A DNA stretch of 64,000 nt from Chitinophaga silvatica (GCF_003419895.1 NZ_QPMM01000011.1:248001-312000), one strand, 5' to 3'; numbered from the stretch's first letter, positions 45,887 through 55,895 are shown. The notes: generated by a model from the sequence alone, not told the origin. A program made the numbers and translations.

Positions 45887-47236
45887 ATGCAAAAAACACG
45901 GAAATGCCTCCTGGTCGGGCTTTATCTCTTTGTTTTTTGTATTGCTGGAAAACATGCTGCTTACAGTCAGACTTTAAAGGATAGCATCAATACTTTGTCA
46001 CTTAAACAGTGCATCGATTATGCATTGCAGCATCAACCTGCCGTGCAACAGACAATTTTATTAAAAAGCATTACAAAAGAAGCAAATGCAGTGAACCTTT
46101 CGGGATGGTATCCTCAGGTTGGAGTTACTGTAAACTATAATCATTATCTGCAAGAACCAATTTCACTTTCGAATATTAATGGGGTTGAAACTCCAGTACA
46201 AACCAGTGTTGTAAATACAGCTATTCCCGGTGTCGGAGTTACCCAAAATATCTACAACCCCAGTTTGATTTATGTTTCCAGAATAGCACCTCTTAATATG
46301 AAAGCAGCAGAGCAAAGTATAGACAGTAGTAAAATAGATCTTGTTACTAATGTTAGCAAATCATTTTATAGTCTGTTACTTGTATTGCAGCAGATAGATG
46401 TGCTGAAAGAAGATACAGCCAGATTAGGAGAGAGTTTACGAACTGCTTATCACCAATATGTAGGTGGAATTGTAGATGAAACAGACTATGAACAGGCAGC
46501 TATATCACTCAATACTTCCCTCGGGCAATTAGTACAGGCTAATGAAAGTCTCTGGCCCCAATATGCTATGTTAAAGCAATTAATGGGATATCCGCCAGAG
46601 AAACAGTTTAATGTTGCATATGATAGTACGGAACTGTTGAAAGAAATTAATATTAATGCAACCGAACAATTAAGATATGAGAAAAGAATTGAATTTAAGC
46701 AGTTGATGGTACAAAAGAAATTACAGTCTGAACTAACCAGGTTTTACCAGAAAACTTCCATTTTCCCTACCCTATCTGCTTTCTACAATTACAATGCAAC
46801 TTTTCAAAATAATAGTTTCTCTCACTTGTTTAATACAGTATACCCCAATTCGATTATTGGGTTGACAGTTAGTTTACCAATTTTTACCGGATTCGCGCGC
46901 ATCCATAATGTTCGTCGTTCCAAGTTTCAGGAGAAAATCCTTGATTGGAGCGAGATAGACCTGAAAGATAATATTTACACTCAATATGCCACCGCCCTGG
47001 CAACCTATAGAGGGAATCTCTACAATATGCAAAAAATGAAAGAGAATGTGACTTTGGCCAGGCGTGTATATTTTGTAACCGATCTTCAATACAAACAGGG
47101 GATAGTTCCTTATTTGAATGTAATAACTGCAGAAACCAATCTTAAAACATCGGAATTGACTTACCTGAATGCTTTATATCAGACGCTTTCAAGTAAAATC
47201 GATTGGCAAAAAGCGATGGGAGATATAGTGTATTGA
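45887..47236 (+). CDS. TolC-family outer-membrane efflux protein
   Basis: 449 residues from Met at 45887 (MQKTRKCLLVGLYLFVFC leader, cleaved near YSQ); the frame opens at 45860. It has long alpha-helical hairpins and the duplicated OEP pattern (LSLKQCIDYALQHQPAVQQTIL and ARRVYFVTDLQYKQGIVPYLNVITAETNL). It forms the outer-membrane duct for the RND pump encoded downstream, although a 351-base segment with repeats lies between. Confidence 0.92.
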   Translation: MQKTRKCLLVGLYLFVFCIAGKHAAYSQTLKDSINTLSLKQCIDYALQHQPAVQQTILLKSITKEANAVNLSGWYPQVGVTVNYNHYLQEPISLSNINGVETPVQTSVVNTAIPGVGVTQNIYNPSLIYVSRIAPLNMKAAEQSIDSSKIDLVTNVSKSFYSLLLVLQQIDVLKEDTARLGESLRTAYHQYVGGIVDETDYEQAAISLNTSLGQLVQANESLWPQYAMLKQLMGYPPEKQFNVAYDSTELLKEININATEQLRYEKRIEFKQLMVQKKLQSELTRFYQKTSIFPTLSAFYNYNATFQNNSFSHLFNTVYPNSIIGLTVSLPIFTGFARIHNVRRSKFQEKILDWSEIDLKDNIYTQYATALATYRGNLYNMQKMKENVTLARRVYFVTDLQYKQGIVPYLNVITAETNLKTSELTYLNALYQTLSSKIDWQKAMGDIVY

Positions 47237-47371
47237 TGATAGTGGGAGAATAGTATTTGATGGAATATTTCCTGTGTAGTTTTTAGGAAGGAACTGTTCC
47301 AATGCTTTAAGTTAGTAGGAATGGTATTTATTGAATATTAACTTCAATGTGAAGGATTAGCATCCTTTATC

Positions 47372-47531
47372 GGTGACAGGGCAGGGGCAAGCCCTGCCCC
47401 TACAAGGCGGAATTACTGGTTTACAATATTGAAATTAATAGATTGACATTTAACATGAAATTGGCATACAATAAAGAAATATGATTTTGGTGAAACCCTG
47501 TAGGGGCGGGGCTTGCCCCCGCCCATCTGGC
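47372..47531. repeat. Inverted pair of GC-rich palindromes (REP/MITE-like)
   Basis: Two related ~35-base elements face each other, 47377-47407 and 47496-47525. The left is GGGCAGGG-GCAAG-CCCTGCCC followed by CTACA; the right, read on the minus strand, is the same pattern with G for A and C for T changes. Each forms an 8-bp hairpin. Between them are about 88 AT-rich bases. The layout resembles a REP doublet or small non-autonomous element. It interrupts the gap between the tolC and membrane-fusion genes (47237-47587), which holds no gene. Confidence 0.8.
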
Positions 47532-47587
47532 AGTAGTAAGAACCTAAACAAACAGTTAGAAAGTTTTTATAAAATTAAATCGGCTCT

Positions 47588-48757
47588 ATGGCACGTGTAA
47601 CAAAATATATTGTTGTACTACTAGGAGGATTAGGACTTTTTTCCTGCAAGCAGAAAGCACCTGCTCCTACGCCTCCTGCGCCTGTAAACTTATATACTGT
47701 GGAGAGTAGAAAGGTATTGTATTACGATAAGTATCCATCCACCGTTCAGGCACTGAGCCAGATAAATATTATTCCTACTACAATCCAGGGTCTTGTTACA
47801 GGTATTTACGCAGCGGATGGTAGTACTGTGAAAAAAGGACAGCTGCTTTATGAAATAGATAAGAGAGTATATCAGGCAGCCTATGATCAGGCAGTGGCAA
47901 ATCTTAGAGTTGCCCAGGCCAATCAGGTACAACAGCAGCAGGATGCTGATCGATACGTATATCTGAATAAATACAATGCTGTTGCTAAACAACTGTATGA
48001 TCATGCAGTAATAGCTTTGGAAACAGCAATAAGCCAAACCAAAGCGGCTTATGAGGCCGTAAAATCGGCCAAAACCAATCTCGAATTCTCCAGTGTATAT
48101 GCTCCTTTTAACGGTACTATAGGAATAAGTGCAGTAAGGTTAGGTAATGCGGTGGTGGGTGGACAAACTATTCTAAATACTATTTCTACAAATGACCCGA
48201 TGGCTGTCGATTTTCTGGTAAATGAAAAACAGGTTATGGCATTTGAGCGATTTAAGAATGACAGTAAATTAATGCCAGACTCCCTATTTACGTTGTTGTT
48301 ACCTGATAATTCGCTTTATCCGTATCCTGGTAAAATTACGGTGATCGACAGGGCGGTTGATTCTCAAACAGGTACTATTCTCGTACGTATTGTTTTTCCT
48401 AATCCACACATCATTCTGAAAGTTGGAATGAGCTGTATAATAAGGGTTCGAAATCAGGATACCAGCCCACAAATGGTAGTACCAGGGAAGGCAGTGATAG
48501 AACAAATGGGAGAATACTTTTTGTACCTGGCAAAAGATACCATTATACAAGGTAAAACCACCTCAAAGGATAAACAAATTAACAATGTACCAAAGTTGCA
48601 TGCTGTTCAGCGAAAAATACAACTTGGACAAACTATAGGTCCTAATGTGATTGTAATATCCGGTATCAGTGATGGCGATAGTATTGTTGTTGATGGCTTA
48701 CAGGCTATTCATGATGGTTCACTAATCACCGTAGGAAAATCCAAACCCAATCAATGA
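47588..48757 (+). CDS. RND efflux membrane-fusion protein (lipoprotein)
   Basis: 389 residues with a lipoprotein leader MARVTKYIVVLLGGLGLFSC (lipid Cys20). Adaptor (HlyD/AcrA type): the lipoyl half-motifs IIPTTIQGLVTGIYAADGSTVKKG and VYAPFNGTIGISAVRLGNAV flank an alpha-hairpin (VANLRVAQANQVQQQQDADR ... ALETAISQTKAAYEAVKSAK). A beta-barrel and membrane-proximal domain follow. It links the inner-membrane pumps to TolC and lies 20 bases before the first pump gene. Confidence 0.93.
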   Translation: MARVTKYIVVLLGGLGLFSCKQKAPAPTPPAPVNLYTVESRKVLYYDKYPSTVQALSQINIIPTTIQGLVTGIYAADGSTVKKGQLLYEIDKRVYQAAYDQAVANLRVAQANQVQQQQDADRYVYLNKYNAVAKQLYDHAVIALETAISQTKAAYEAVKSAKTNLEFSSVYAPFNGTIGISAVRLGNAVVGGQTILNTISTNDPMAVDFLVNEKQVMAFERFKNDSKLMPDSLFTLLLPDNSLYPYPGKITVIDRAVDSQTGTILVRIVFPNPHIILKVGMSCIIRVRNQDTSPQMVVPGKAVIEQMGEYFLYLAKDTIIQGKTTSKDKQINNVPKLHAVQRKIQLGQTIGPNVIVISGISDGDSIVVDGLQAIHDGSLITVGKSKPNQ

Positions 48758-48777
48758 TATAAAGACCCTGGCATTGC

Positions 48778-51700
48778 ATGATTGCAAATACATTCATAAA
48801 AAGGCCTGTAACAGCAATTGTCGTATCAGTTTTACTGGTGCTAACAGGGAGTGTTTCTATACTTAACCTGCCTATTGATCAGTATCCTGATATTACTCCA
48901 CCTGTTGTACAAATAAATGGACAGTATATTGGAGCCGATGCACAAACAGTAGAGCAAACTGTTGCTACTCCAATTGAAGAGCAGGTAAATGGTACACAGG
49001 GAATGGAATATATGCAGAGTAACAGTACCAATAATGGAGGAATGCAAGCTACAGTTACTTACAGTATTGGAACAAATATCGATATTGCCACACTCGATGT
49101 GCAGAACCGGGTGAGCATTGCTACGCCACTAATTCCAAGTGCCGCCACCCGTTTAGGTTTGACCGTGCGTGCCGTGAATCCCAGTATGCTGATGATGGTG
49201 GCTATTTATTCACCCAAAGGCACACACGATATTACCTTCCTCGATAACTATACAAATATCTTTATTCAGGATGCTTTGCTCAGGGTTCCCGGGGTGGGAA
49301 CCATAAATAGTTTTGCCGATAATTTTAGCATGCGGATCTGGATGAATCCTGATAAAATGGCTTCTTATAGTCTTACTCCCCAGGATATCATTAATGCATT
49401 GAATGCACAGAATGTTCAGGTAGCGGCTGGATCTGCAGGGGTTCCCCCTCAATATAAATATCAAACATTTGAATTGGGAATATTAGTAAATGGAAGACTT
49501 AGTAAAGTATCAGAATTTGAAAACATCATAGTAAAAACAATTCCGTCTACCGGTGCTTTAGTATACCTTAAAGATGTGGCAAGAGTTGAGTTAGGGAAAT
49601 TTAGTTTCTCCAGTAATTCATTTGTAGATGGGCACCGTGCCTCTTATCTCAGGATCTACCAGGCACCAGGTAGTAATGCATTGAAAACTGCTGCAGGTGT
49701 ATATAAAACGCTGGCGCAACTACGACAGTTTTTTCCTTCAGATGTGGAATACAAAGTGCCTTTTGAGGCTGTAACTGTTGTTAAAGTTTCTATGAGTGAT
49801 GTGGTGGTTACCTTATTAATGACCTTGGGATTGGTAGCTATTGTTGTTTTCCTGTTTTTGCAAAATATTCGTTCCACCTTAATTCCTGTATTGGCTATAC
49901 CTGTCTCAATATTCGGTACTTTCTGCTTTTTTATACCACTGGGATTTACTATAAATACACTTACGATGTTTGGCTTTGTGCTGGCTATCGGAATTGTGGT
50001 GGATGATGCAATTATAGTAGTAGAGGCGGTGCAGCATTATATCGATGAAAAGGGAATGTCGGCAAAAGAGGCTACCTACTATGCCATGAAAGATATTTCG
50101 GCACCGGTAGTGGCGATTGCCCTTATATTGGCGGCAGTATTCGTGCCGGTTGGATTCATTCCTGGAATTGTAGGACGCCTGTATCAACAATTTGCTATTA
50201 CAATTGCTATTTCTGTGATTATTTCTGCATTTGTAGCCCTGTCTTTAACACCTGCACTTTGCACCTTGTTATTGAAACCCACAGATCCAAACAAGAAAAA
50301 AAATCCGGTGGCCAACCTGTTTGCAAAGTTCAATAAGTGGTTCGAAAGCCTAACAAAAAAGTATGTTAAAGGAGTAGATAAAAGTATTAAGCGAGCGGCA
50401 TTAATTATTACTTTATTGATTGTAATATGTATTAGTGCCTTTTTCCTATTCAAGTACAAACCAACTGGATTCATCCCTTCAGAAGATGATGGAAATCTTT
50501 ATGTTACTTTTCAATTACCGCCTGCTTCATCTACCACCCGTTCTGTAGAAGTTATGAACAGGTTAATGAAAGTTGTAGCCGAAACACCCGGAGTAGCACA
50601 CTATGCAGCCTTGTCGGGTTTGAATGTGATTAATAACGCTACAAATTCCAGCTGCGGTACTATTTATCTGCAATTGAGTCCATGGAGTAAAAGGAGCCGG
50701 AAAAGTGAAAAGGTGCCTGGTATTATTACAGAGTTGAATAAAAGAATTAAAGATGCAGGGATTAAAGACGCCAATGTAGAAGTAGTACAACCATCGCCAT
50801 TACCAGGTGTTGGAGCCACAGTTGGGTTTAGTTTCCAAATAGAACAGCGTAGCACAAATGATGATCTACAGGCATTTGAGAAAGTTGTAAATAAATTTAT
50901 CCAGGAGGCAAACAAGAACCCTGCTATCTCCGGTGCCTATAGTTTTTTTAATGCGCATACCCCTGGATTTAGCGTTACGGTTGATCGTGCTAAATGTGAA
51001 AAGCTGGGCGCCAATGTAGGAGATGTATTTACTACCATTCAGGCGTTTATGGGAAGTATGTATATTAATGATTTTACGCTGTATAACAGAACCTTTCACG
51101 TAGTAGTTCAGGCAGATACCGCATATCGTAACCTTATAACGGATATGAATAAATACTATGTGCGAAATCAGGCCGGACAGATGTTGCCATTAAGTACTCT
51201 GGTTACTTATAAGACGATCGAAACCTCTCCGCTAATTACACATTTTAATATTTTCCGGTCGGCCGAAATAGATGGTGTGTCGGCTCCCGGGTATAGTACT
51301 ACGGAAACTATTAATGCATTAAAGGACGTAGCTGCTAAAGTGTTACCAGAAGGATATGCTTATGAGTTTTCAGGGCTCAGCTATGAAGAAATCAAAGCTG
51401 GTTCCACAACGATTTATATTTTCCTGTTTTCCATAACTTTTGTTTTTCTTTTCCTTTCGGCCTTGTATGAAAGTTGGTCGGTACCTTTCTCCGTATTATT
51501 GGCAGTGCCAATTGGTGTATTTGGCGCCATATTCACGCTATCGTTCGTACCAGGTCTGACAAACAATGTATACGCACAGATAGGAATGATAACGTTAATA
51601 GGACTTGCTGCAAAAAATGCGATCCTGATCGTTGAATTTGCGAAAATAAGGGTAGATAGAGGCGAAGATTTGATTGGATCTACACTTGAAGCGGTAGGTT

Positions 51701-52038
51701 TACGTTTGCGCCCTATTATTATGACCTCAATGGCCTTCATTTTGGGGGTATTGCCATTAGTGCTGGCTTCCGGTGCGGGTGCAGTTTCCCGAAGAACAAT
51801 AGGATTTACTGTAATGGGAGGAATGATTGCGGCTTCCACCATAGCAATATTTGTAGTGCCGGTATTATTTGTGGTAATTACCAGGTTCTCATATGGAGCG
51901 AAGAAACTGGCCTGGTTGAAAGAGAATCATGAAAAGCTAATGGAGAAGGCAAAGAAAATAGAAGAGAAGGATATTGATCCGGAGCTGGAATTTGAAATAC
52001 AAAGATCCCGCGATTTTAATAAACCTGAAAACGGATGA
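48778..52038 (+). CDS. RND multidrug efflux permease 1 (HAE1 type)
   Basis: 1086 residues with the AcrB architecture: TM1 (FIKRPVTAIVVSVLLVLTGS), two large periplasmic loops and 12 TM helices. The TM4 proton-relay pair Asp409/Asp410 (GIVVDDAIIVVEAV) corresponds to AcrB Asp407/408; the TM10/11 Lys region is in LIGLAAKNAILIVEFAK. The C-terminal ~50 residues are charged. It has a paralogue directly downstream, with a 4-base overlap. Confidence 0.95.
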   Translation: MIANTFIKRPVTAIVVSVLLVLTGSVSILNLPIDQYPDITPPVVQINGQYIGADAQTVEQTVATPIEEQVNGTQGMEYMQSNSTNNGGMQATVTYSIGTNIDIATLDVQNRVSIATPLIPSAATRLGLTVRAVNPSMLMMVAIYSPKGTHDITFLDNYTNIFIQDALLRVPGVGTINSFADNFSMRIWMNPDKMASYSLTPQDIINALNAQNVQVAAGSAGVPPQYKYQTFELGILVNGRLSKVSEFENIIVKTIPSTGALVYLKDVARVELGKFSFSSNSFVDGHRASYLRIYQAPGSNALKTAAGVYKTLAQLRQFFPSDVEYKVPFEAVTVVKVSMSDVVVTLLMTLGLVAIVVFLFLQNIRSTLIPVLAIPVSIFGTFCFFIPLGFTINTLTMFGFVLAIGIVVDDAIIVVEAVQHYIDEKGMSAKEATYYAMKDISAPVVAIALILAAVFVPVGFIPGIVGRLYQQFAITIAISVIISAFVALSLTPALCTLLLKPTDPNKKKNPVANLFAKFNKWFESLTKKYVKGVDKSIKRAALIITLLIVICISAFFLFKYKPTGFIPSEDDGNLYVTFQLPPASSTTRSVEVMNRLMKVVAETPGVAHYAALSGLNVINNATNSSCGTIYLQLSPWSKRSRKSEKVPGIITELNKRIKDAGIKDANVEVVQPSPLPGVGATVGFSFQIEQRSTNDDLQAFEKVVNKFIQEANKNPAISGAYSFFNAHTPGFSVTVDRAKCEKLGANVGDVFTTIQAFMGSMYINDFTLYNRTFHVVVQADTAYRNLITDMNKYYVRNQAGQMLPLSTLVTYKTIETSPLITHFNIFRSAEIDGVSAPGYSTTETINALKDVAAKVLPEGYAYEFSGLSYEEIKAGSTTIYIFLFSITFVFLFLSALYESWSVPFSVLLAVPIGVFGAIFTLSFVPGLTNNVYAQIGMITLIGLAAKNAILIVEFAKIRVDRGEDLIGSTLEAVGLRLRPIIMTSMAFILGVLPLVLASGAGAVSRRTIGFTVMGGMIAASTIAIFVVPVLFVVITRFSYGAKKLAWLKENHEKLMEKAKKIEEKDIDPELEFEIQRSRDFNKPENG

Positions 52039-55000
52039 TTGCCAGTACATTCATAAAAAGGCCGGTTACAGCGATTGTGATTTCAATTGTACTCACGATC
52101 GCTGGCCTTATTTGTATGTATAATCTTCCGCTGGATCAGTTTCCAAAAATTACTCCTCCGGGTGTTAGTGTTTCGGCAACCTATACGGGTGCTGATGCTC
52201 AAACAGTAGAACAAACAGTTACAATTCCGATTGAAGAGCAGATAAATGGAGTACCTGGAATGATGTATCTGCAAAGTACCAATACTCAAACGGGTTCTGC
52301 CGGCATTAGCGTAACCTTCAATGTAGGTACAGATATAAATATTGCTACCCTAAATGTTCAGAATCGTGTGGGATTGGCTACTCCGGTACTGCCTTCTGCT
52401 GTAACCCAGCTGGGGGTGACGGTGAGGGCTCGCAATCCTGATCAGTTGATGAACCTGGCCATTTATTCTCCTCGTGGTACTCATGATATTTCATTCCTTG
52501 ATAATTACACAAATACATTTATTGTAGATGCATTACTGAGGGTACCCGGAGTTGGAGATGTTCAATCCAGAGGTAACCCGTTTAGTATGCGCATCTGGAT
52601 GGACCCGAGTAAAATGGCCTCTTTTGGTTTAATGCCCTCAGATGTGATAACTGCATTGCAAAGCCAGAATATTTACATAGCAGCAGGAGCTGTAGGTACT
52701 CCACCACAGCCTCTTACTCAGACCAATGAATATACTATTGTAGTAAATAGTATGCTGAGCAAACCTAAAGAATATGAGAATGTTATTGTTAAAACAATAC
52801 CATCAACCGGTGAACTGGTGTACCTGAAAGATATTGCTAAGGTTGGATTAGGGCAGTTTAGCTACGGCAATAAAGGGTTTGCAGATGGTAAGCTTGCCAC
52901 TACTGTTCTGATTTATCAATCACCTACCAGTAATGCATTACAAACTGCAGTAAACATTTATGCAGAGTTGGAAGAATTGAAAAAGTCATTTCCCCCGGAT
53001 GTGGATTATTCCATACCTTTTGAAAATGTAACGATCATCAGGGTTTCCATCAGTGAAGTGGTAAAAACATTATTTGAAGCATTAGGCCTGGTGGTAATAG
53101 TAGTGTTTCTTTTTCTGCAAAACTGGCGATCCGCCATTATACCGATTGTGGCAATTCCTGTATCAATAATCAGCACCTTTATAATATTTATTCCATTAGG
53201 ATTTACCATCAATACGCTAACATTATTCGGGTTGGTATTGGCAATTGGTATTGTGGTAGATGATGCTATTATTGTTGTAGAGGCAGTACAGCATTTTATC
53301 GACCGCGAACAATTATCTGCAAAGGAGGCCACCTATAGGGCCATGAAGGAAATTTCAGCACCGGTGGTAGCTATTGCACTTATTCTTGCTTCAGTGTTTG
53401 TTCCGGTTGGTTTTATACCTGGCATAACCGGTAAATTGTATCAGCAGTTTGCTATTACTATCGCGATTTCAGTTGTGTTTTCCGCATTTATTGCTTTATC
53501 ACTCACTCCCGCACTATGTTCATTATTGCTTAAACCAACAAAGATTACAAAAGAATCGAAAGGGCTCAACAAAATGTTTTTCCGGTTTAATAACTGGTTC
53601 GAAAAAGTAACTGTCAAATACTCTGAAGGGGTGAAGCGATGTATTAAGTATAGCGCCTTAGTTGTGCTTACACTTGTAATTATTTGTTTTGGTGCCTTAT
53701 TCCTTTTTAAAAAGAAACCAACGGGATTTATTCCATCTGAAGATGGAGGTAGGGTATTAATTGGAATTCAGCTTCCTGAGGGCACGGCTACAACTCAAAC
53801 TGAAGAATTATTGCAAAAGGCAATGAAGATTGTTGGAGAAACGCCAGGGGTATTACACTATAATGCGATTTCGGGCCTTAATGTACTTAGTGGCGGAGCC
53901 GTTTCTAATGCAGCCAGTATATTTTGTATGCTGAAACCCTGGAGCGAGCGAAATACTCCTGAAACTCAGATTCCCGGGATAATGGATGTGATTAAGAAAA
54001 GAATAGCTGCTGCCGGTATAAAGAATGCAAATATTACAATCAATGCATCTCCGGCTATCAGAGGGTTGGGAACAGCCTCCGGGTTTAGTATTCAGATTGA
54101 ACAGGGAAATACAAATGATGATATACATGCCTTCGAAACTGTAATGAATAATTTCGTTGCTGAATTAAAAAAACATCCTGCTACAGCTACTGCTTATTGT
54201 AATTACTCTGCTCATACACCGGCATTTGATTTACTGCTGGATCGTGTGAAATGTCAGAAGCTGGGAGTAAATGTAGCGGATGTATTTAGTACTATTCAAG
54301 CTTTTATGGGGAGCAGCGTAGTTGGAAATTTTACACTCTATAACCGTACCTATCGCGCAATAGTTCAGTCTGATACTGCCATGCGTGCATTAATAAATAA
54401 CCTGGAGAAATATTATGTTCGCAATTCGGCAGGTGAGATGCTTCCGCTGAGCACAATTGTTAGCTATAAGCCTATATCAACAGCTCCGTTGATCACCCAT
54501 TTCAACATCTTCCGTTCAGCGGAAGTAGATGGATCAACACCTTTAGGATATAGTACCGGCCAGGGTATTGAAACACTTAAGGAAGTGGCTGCAAAAGTGC
54601 TGCCCAGAGGATATACTTATGAATTCTCCGGTTTAAGCTATCAGGAAATACAGGCGGGATCAATAACTATCTATATTTTCCTGTTTTCCATCATTTTCGT
54701 ATTTCTTTTTCTCGCTGCTCTGTACGAAAGTTGGTCGGTTCCGCTCTCCGTTATGCTGGCAGTGCCAATTAGTGCCTTCGGAGCAATATTTGCGCTTACT
54801 ACCGTGCCTTCATTGTCGAACAACGTATATGCACAAATCGGATTAATTACATTGATTGGGCTCTCTGCCAAGAATGCCATTTTGATAGTAGAATTTGCTA
54901 AGGTGCGGGTCGACAGGGGAGAAGATCTTATTAAATCTACCATTGAAGCGGTCAGGCTTCGGCTAAGGCCAATTATTATGACTTCCATGGCTTTTATTTT

Positions 55001-55289
55001 GGGAGTTACTCCTATGGTGCTGGCATCAGGAGCTGGTGCCCAATCGCGTAAAACCATCGGTGTTACGGTGCAGGGAGGAATGGTAGCCTCTTCCTGTATA
55101 GCCATTTTTATAGTACCTGTTTTATTCGTCCTTTTCACCAGATTAAGTTATGGCAAAAAGAAGCTCGCCTGGTTGGCTGCGAATCATGACTTGTTAATGG
55201 AGAAGGAAAGAAAAGTAGAAGCACAGAGCATTGACCCGGAACTGGAATATGATATAGCCCAGGCAAGGGATGAAAAGGAGCAAAAATGA
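52035..55289 (+). CDS. RND multidrug efflux permease 2 (HAE1 type)
   Basis: 1084 residues, a paralogue of pump 1 in the same operon, similar throughout but clearly diverged (for example NLPLDQFPKITPPGVSVSAT against NLPIDQYPDITPPVVQINGQ). The proton-relay pair is Asp409/Asp410. Two pumps behind one adaptor is the mdtB-mdtC arrangement, in which a heterotrimer forms, so a mixed pump is plausible here. A terminator follows at once. Confidence 0.95.
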   Translation: MIASTFIKRPVTAIVISIVLTIAGLICMYNLPLDQFPKITPPGVSVSATYTGADAQTVEQTVTIPIEEQINGVPGMMYLQSTNTQTGSAGISVTFNVGTDINIATLNVQNRVGLATPVLPSAVTQLGVTVRARNPDQLMNLAIYSPRGTHDISFLDNYTNTFIVDALLRVPGVGDVQSRGNPFSMRIWMDPSKMASFGLMPSDVITALQSQNIYIAAGAVGTPPQPLTQTNEYTIVVNSMLSKPKEYENVIVKTIPSTGELVYLKDIAKVGLGQFSYGNKGFADGKLATTVLIYQSPTSNALQTAVNIYAELEELKKSFPPDVDYSIPFENVTIIRVSISEVVKTLFEALGLVVIVVFLFLQNWRSAIIPIVAIPVSIISTFIIFIPLGFTINTLTLFGLVLAIGIVVDDAIIVVEAVQHFIDREQLSAKEATYRAMKEISAPVVAIALILASVFVPVGFIPGITGKLYQQFAITIAISVVFSAFIALSLTPALCSLLLKPTKITKESKGLNKMFFRFNNWFEKVTVKYSEGVKRCIKYSALVVLTLVIICFGALFLFKKKPTGFIPSEDGGRVLIGIQLPEGTATTQTEELLQKAMKIVGETPGVLHYNAISGLNVLSGGAVSNAASIFCMLKPWSERNTPETQIPGIMDVIKKRIAAAGIKNANITINASPAIRGLGTASGFSIQIEQGNTNDDIHAFETVMNNFVAELKKHPATATAYCNYSAHTPAFDLLLDRVKCQKLGVNVADVFSTIQAFMGSSVVGNFTLYNRTYRAIVQSDTAMRALINNLEKYYVRNSAGEMLPLSTIVSYKPISTAPLITHFNIFRSAEVDGSTPLGYSTGQGIETLKEVAAKVLPRGYTYEFSGLSYQEIQAGSITIYIFLFSIIFVFLFLAALYESWSVPLSVMLAVPISAFGAIFALTTVPSLSNNVYAQIGLITLIGLSAKNAILIVEFAKVRVDRGEDLIKSTIEAVRLRLRPIIMTSMAFILGVTPMVLASGAGAQSRKTIGVTVQGGMVASSCIAIFIVPVLFVLFTRLSYGKKKLAWLAANHDLLMEKERKVEAQSIDPELEYDIAQARDEKEQK

Positions 55290-55291
55290 CG

Positions 55292-55315
55292 AAACCGCTA
55301 TCAGAGCGGTTTTTT
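55292..55315 (+). terminator. Rho-independent terminator after the RND operon
   Basis: AAACCGCT / AGCGGTTT stem with a 5-base loop, running directly into a T-tract, 3 bases after the stop of pump 2. Confidence 0.92.
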
Positions 55316-55353
55316 ATGCTAAATACTATCTATAACAATTTTTTTAAAAATAA

Positions 55354-55402
55354 TTTGCGTAGTTAAATGGCTACATTTATATTTGTAGTCAAATGGCTAC
55401 AT
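55354..55402 (+). promoter_or_regulatory. Promoter with doubled operator upstream of the DoxX gene
   Basis: TTTG (55354-55357), 20 bases, then TATATTTG (55378-55385) is a full match to the Bacteroidota -33/-7 promoter. Two near-identical 18-base direct repeats frame the -7 box: GTAGTTAAATGGCTACAT (55359-55376) fills the spacer and GTAGTCAAATGGCTACAT (55385-55402) covers the start site. Each has GTAG...CTAC dyad symmetry. Repressor binding would block polymerase. No regulator gene adjoins; an ArsR-type factor is a guess. Confidence 0.85.
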
Positions 55403-55468
55403 AATGATTCTTTTTTTGAAGAAATCAGTTAAGCATAAAATGATTATCAAAATAAAATCAAAACAATA

Positions 55469-55840
55469 ATGTCTAAAAGAAACTTGATTATTTACTGGAT
55501 TGCTACACTATGGCTTTCTTTGGGGATGGTATCTACAGCTTTGGTACAGTTGTTTAAACTGAAAGCAGAAACAGACTATATCACTCATTTGGGATACCCA
55601 ACCTACTTCCTCTCGATTTTGGGAGTTTGGAAATTATTAGGTGTTATTGCAGTACTCGTTCCTAAGTTTCCTCTAATAAAAGAATGGGCCTATGCAGGTT
55701 TCTTCTTTGCAATGTCCGGTGCCATTACATCTCATATAATCGAAGGAGATCCAATGAAGGATATTTTTCCTGCCATTTTGTTATTGGTATTGACTATCAT
55801 ATCCTGGTATTTCAGGCCGGCAAACAGGAGGCTTATTTAA
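55469..55840 (+). CDS. DoxX-like four-helix membrane protein
   Basis: 123 residues, four transmembrane helices (LIIYWIATLWLSLGMVSTAL, YFLSILGVWKLLGVIAVLVP, EWAYAGFFFAMSGAITSHII, IFPAILLLVLTIISWYF). The signature HLGYPTYF...LGVWKLLGVIAVLVP with GAITSH is that of the DoxX-like family. The role is probably redox or membrane-quinone related but not established. It is expressed from the operator-bearing promoter at 55354 and is the only gene of its unit. Confidence 0.88.
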   Translation: MSKRNLIIYWIATLWLSLGMVSTALVQLFKLKAETDYITHLGYPTYFLSILGVWKLLGVIAVLVPKFPLIKEWAYAGFFFAMSGAITSHIIEGDPMKDIFPAILLLVLTIISWYFRPANRRLI

Positions 55841-55845
55841 ATATC

Positions 55846-55892
55846 ATACCTTCCTTTCTTTTTTTCTCATTTGAAGAAAGAAAGGAAGGTAT
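55846..55892. terminator. Bidirectional terminator between DoxX and YegP genes
   Basis: Perfect 16-bp inverted repeat ATACCTTCCTTTCTTT / AAAGAAAGGAAGGTAT (55846-55861 and 55877-55892) exactly filling the space between two convergent stops (55840 and 55896). Confidence 0.85.
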
Positions 55893-55895
55893 CAA

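Noticed and set aside
50184-50474. Numerous 70-150 codon minus-strand frames within the RND, SusC and urease genes
   Set aside because: All are shadows of well-supported genes and show no family features of their own.
48778-55289. Tandem RND genes as an assembly duplication
   Set aside because: The two copies differ throughout in both DNA and protein, so they are old paralogues.
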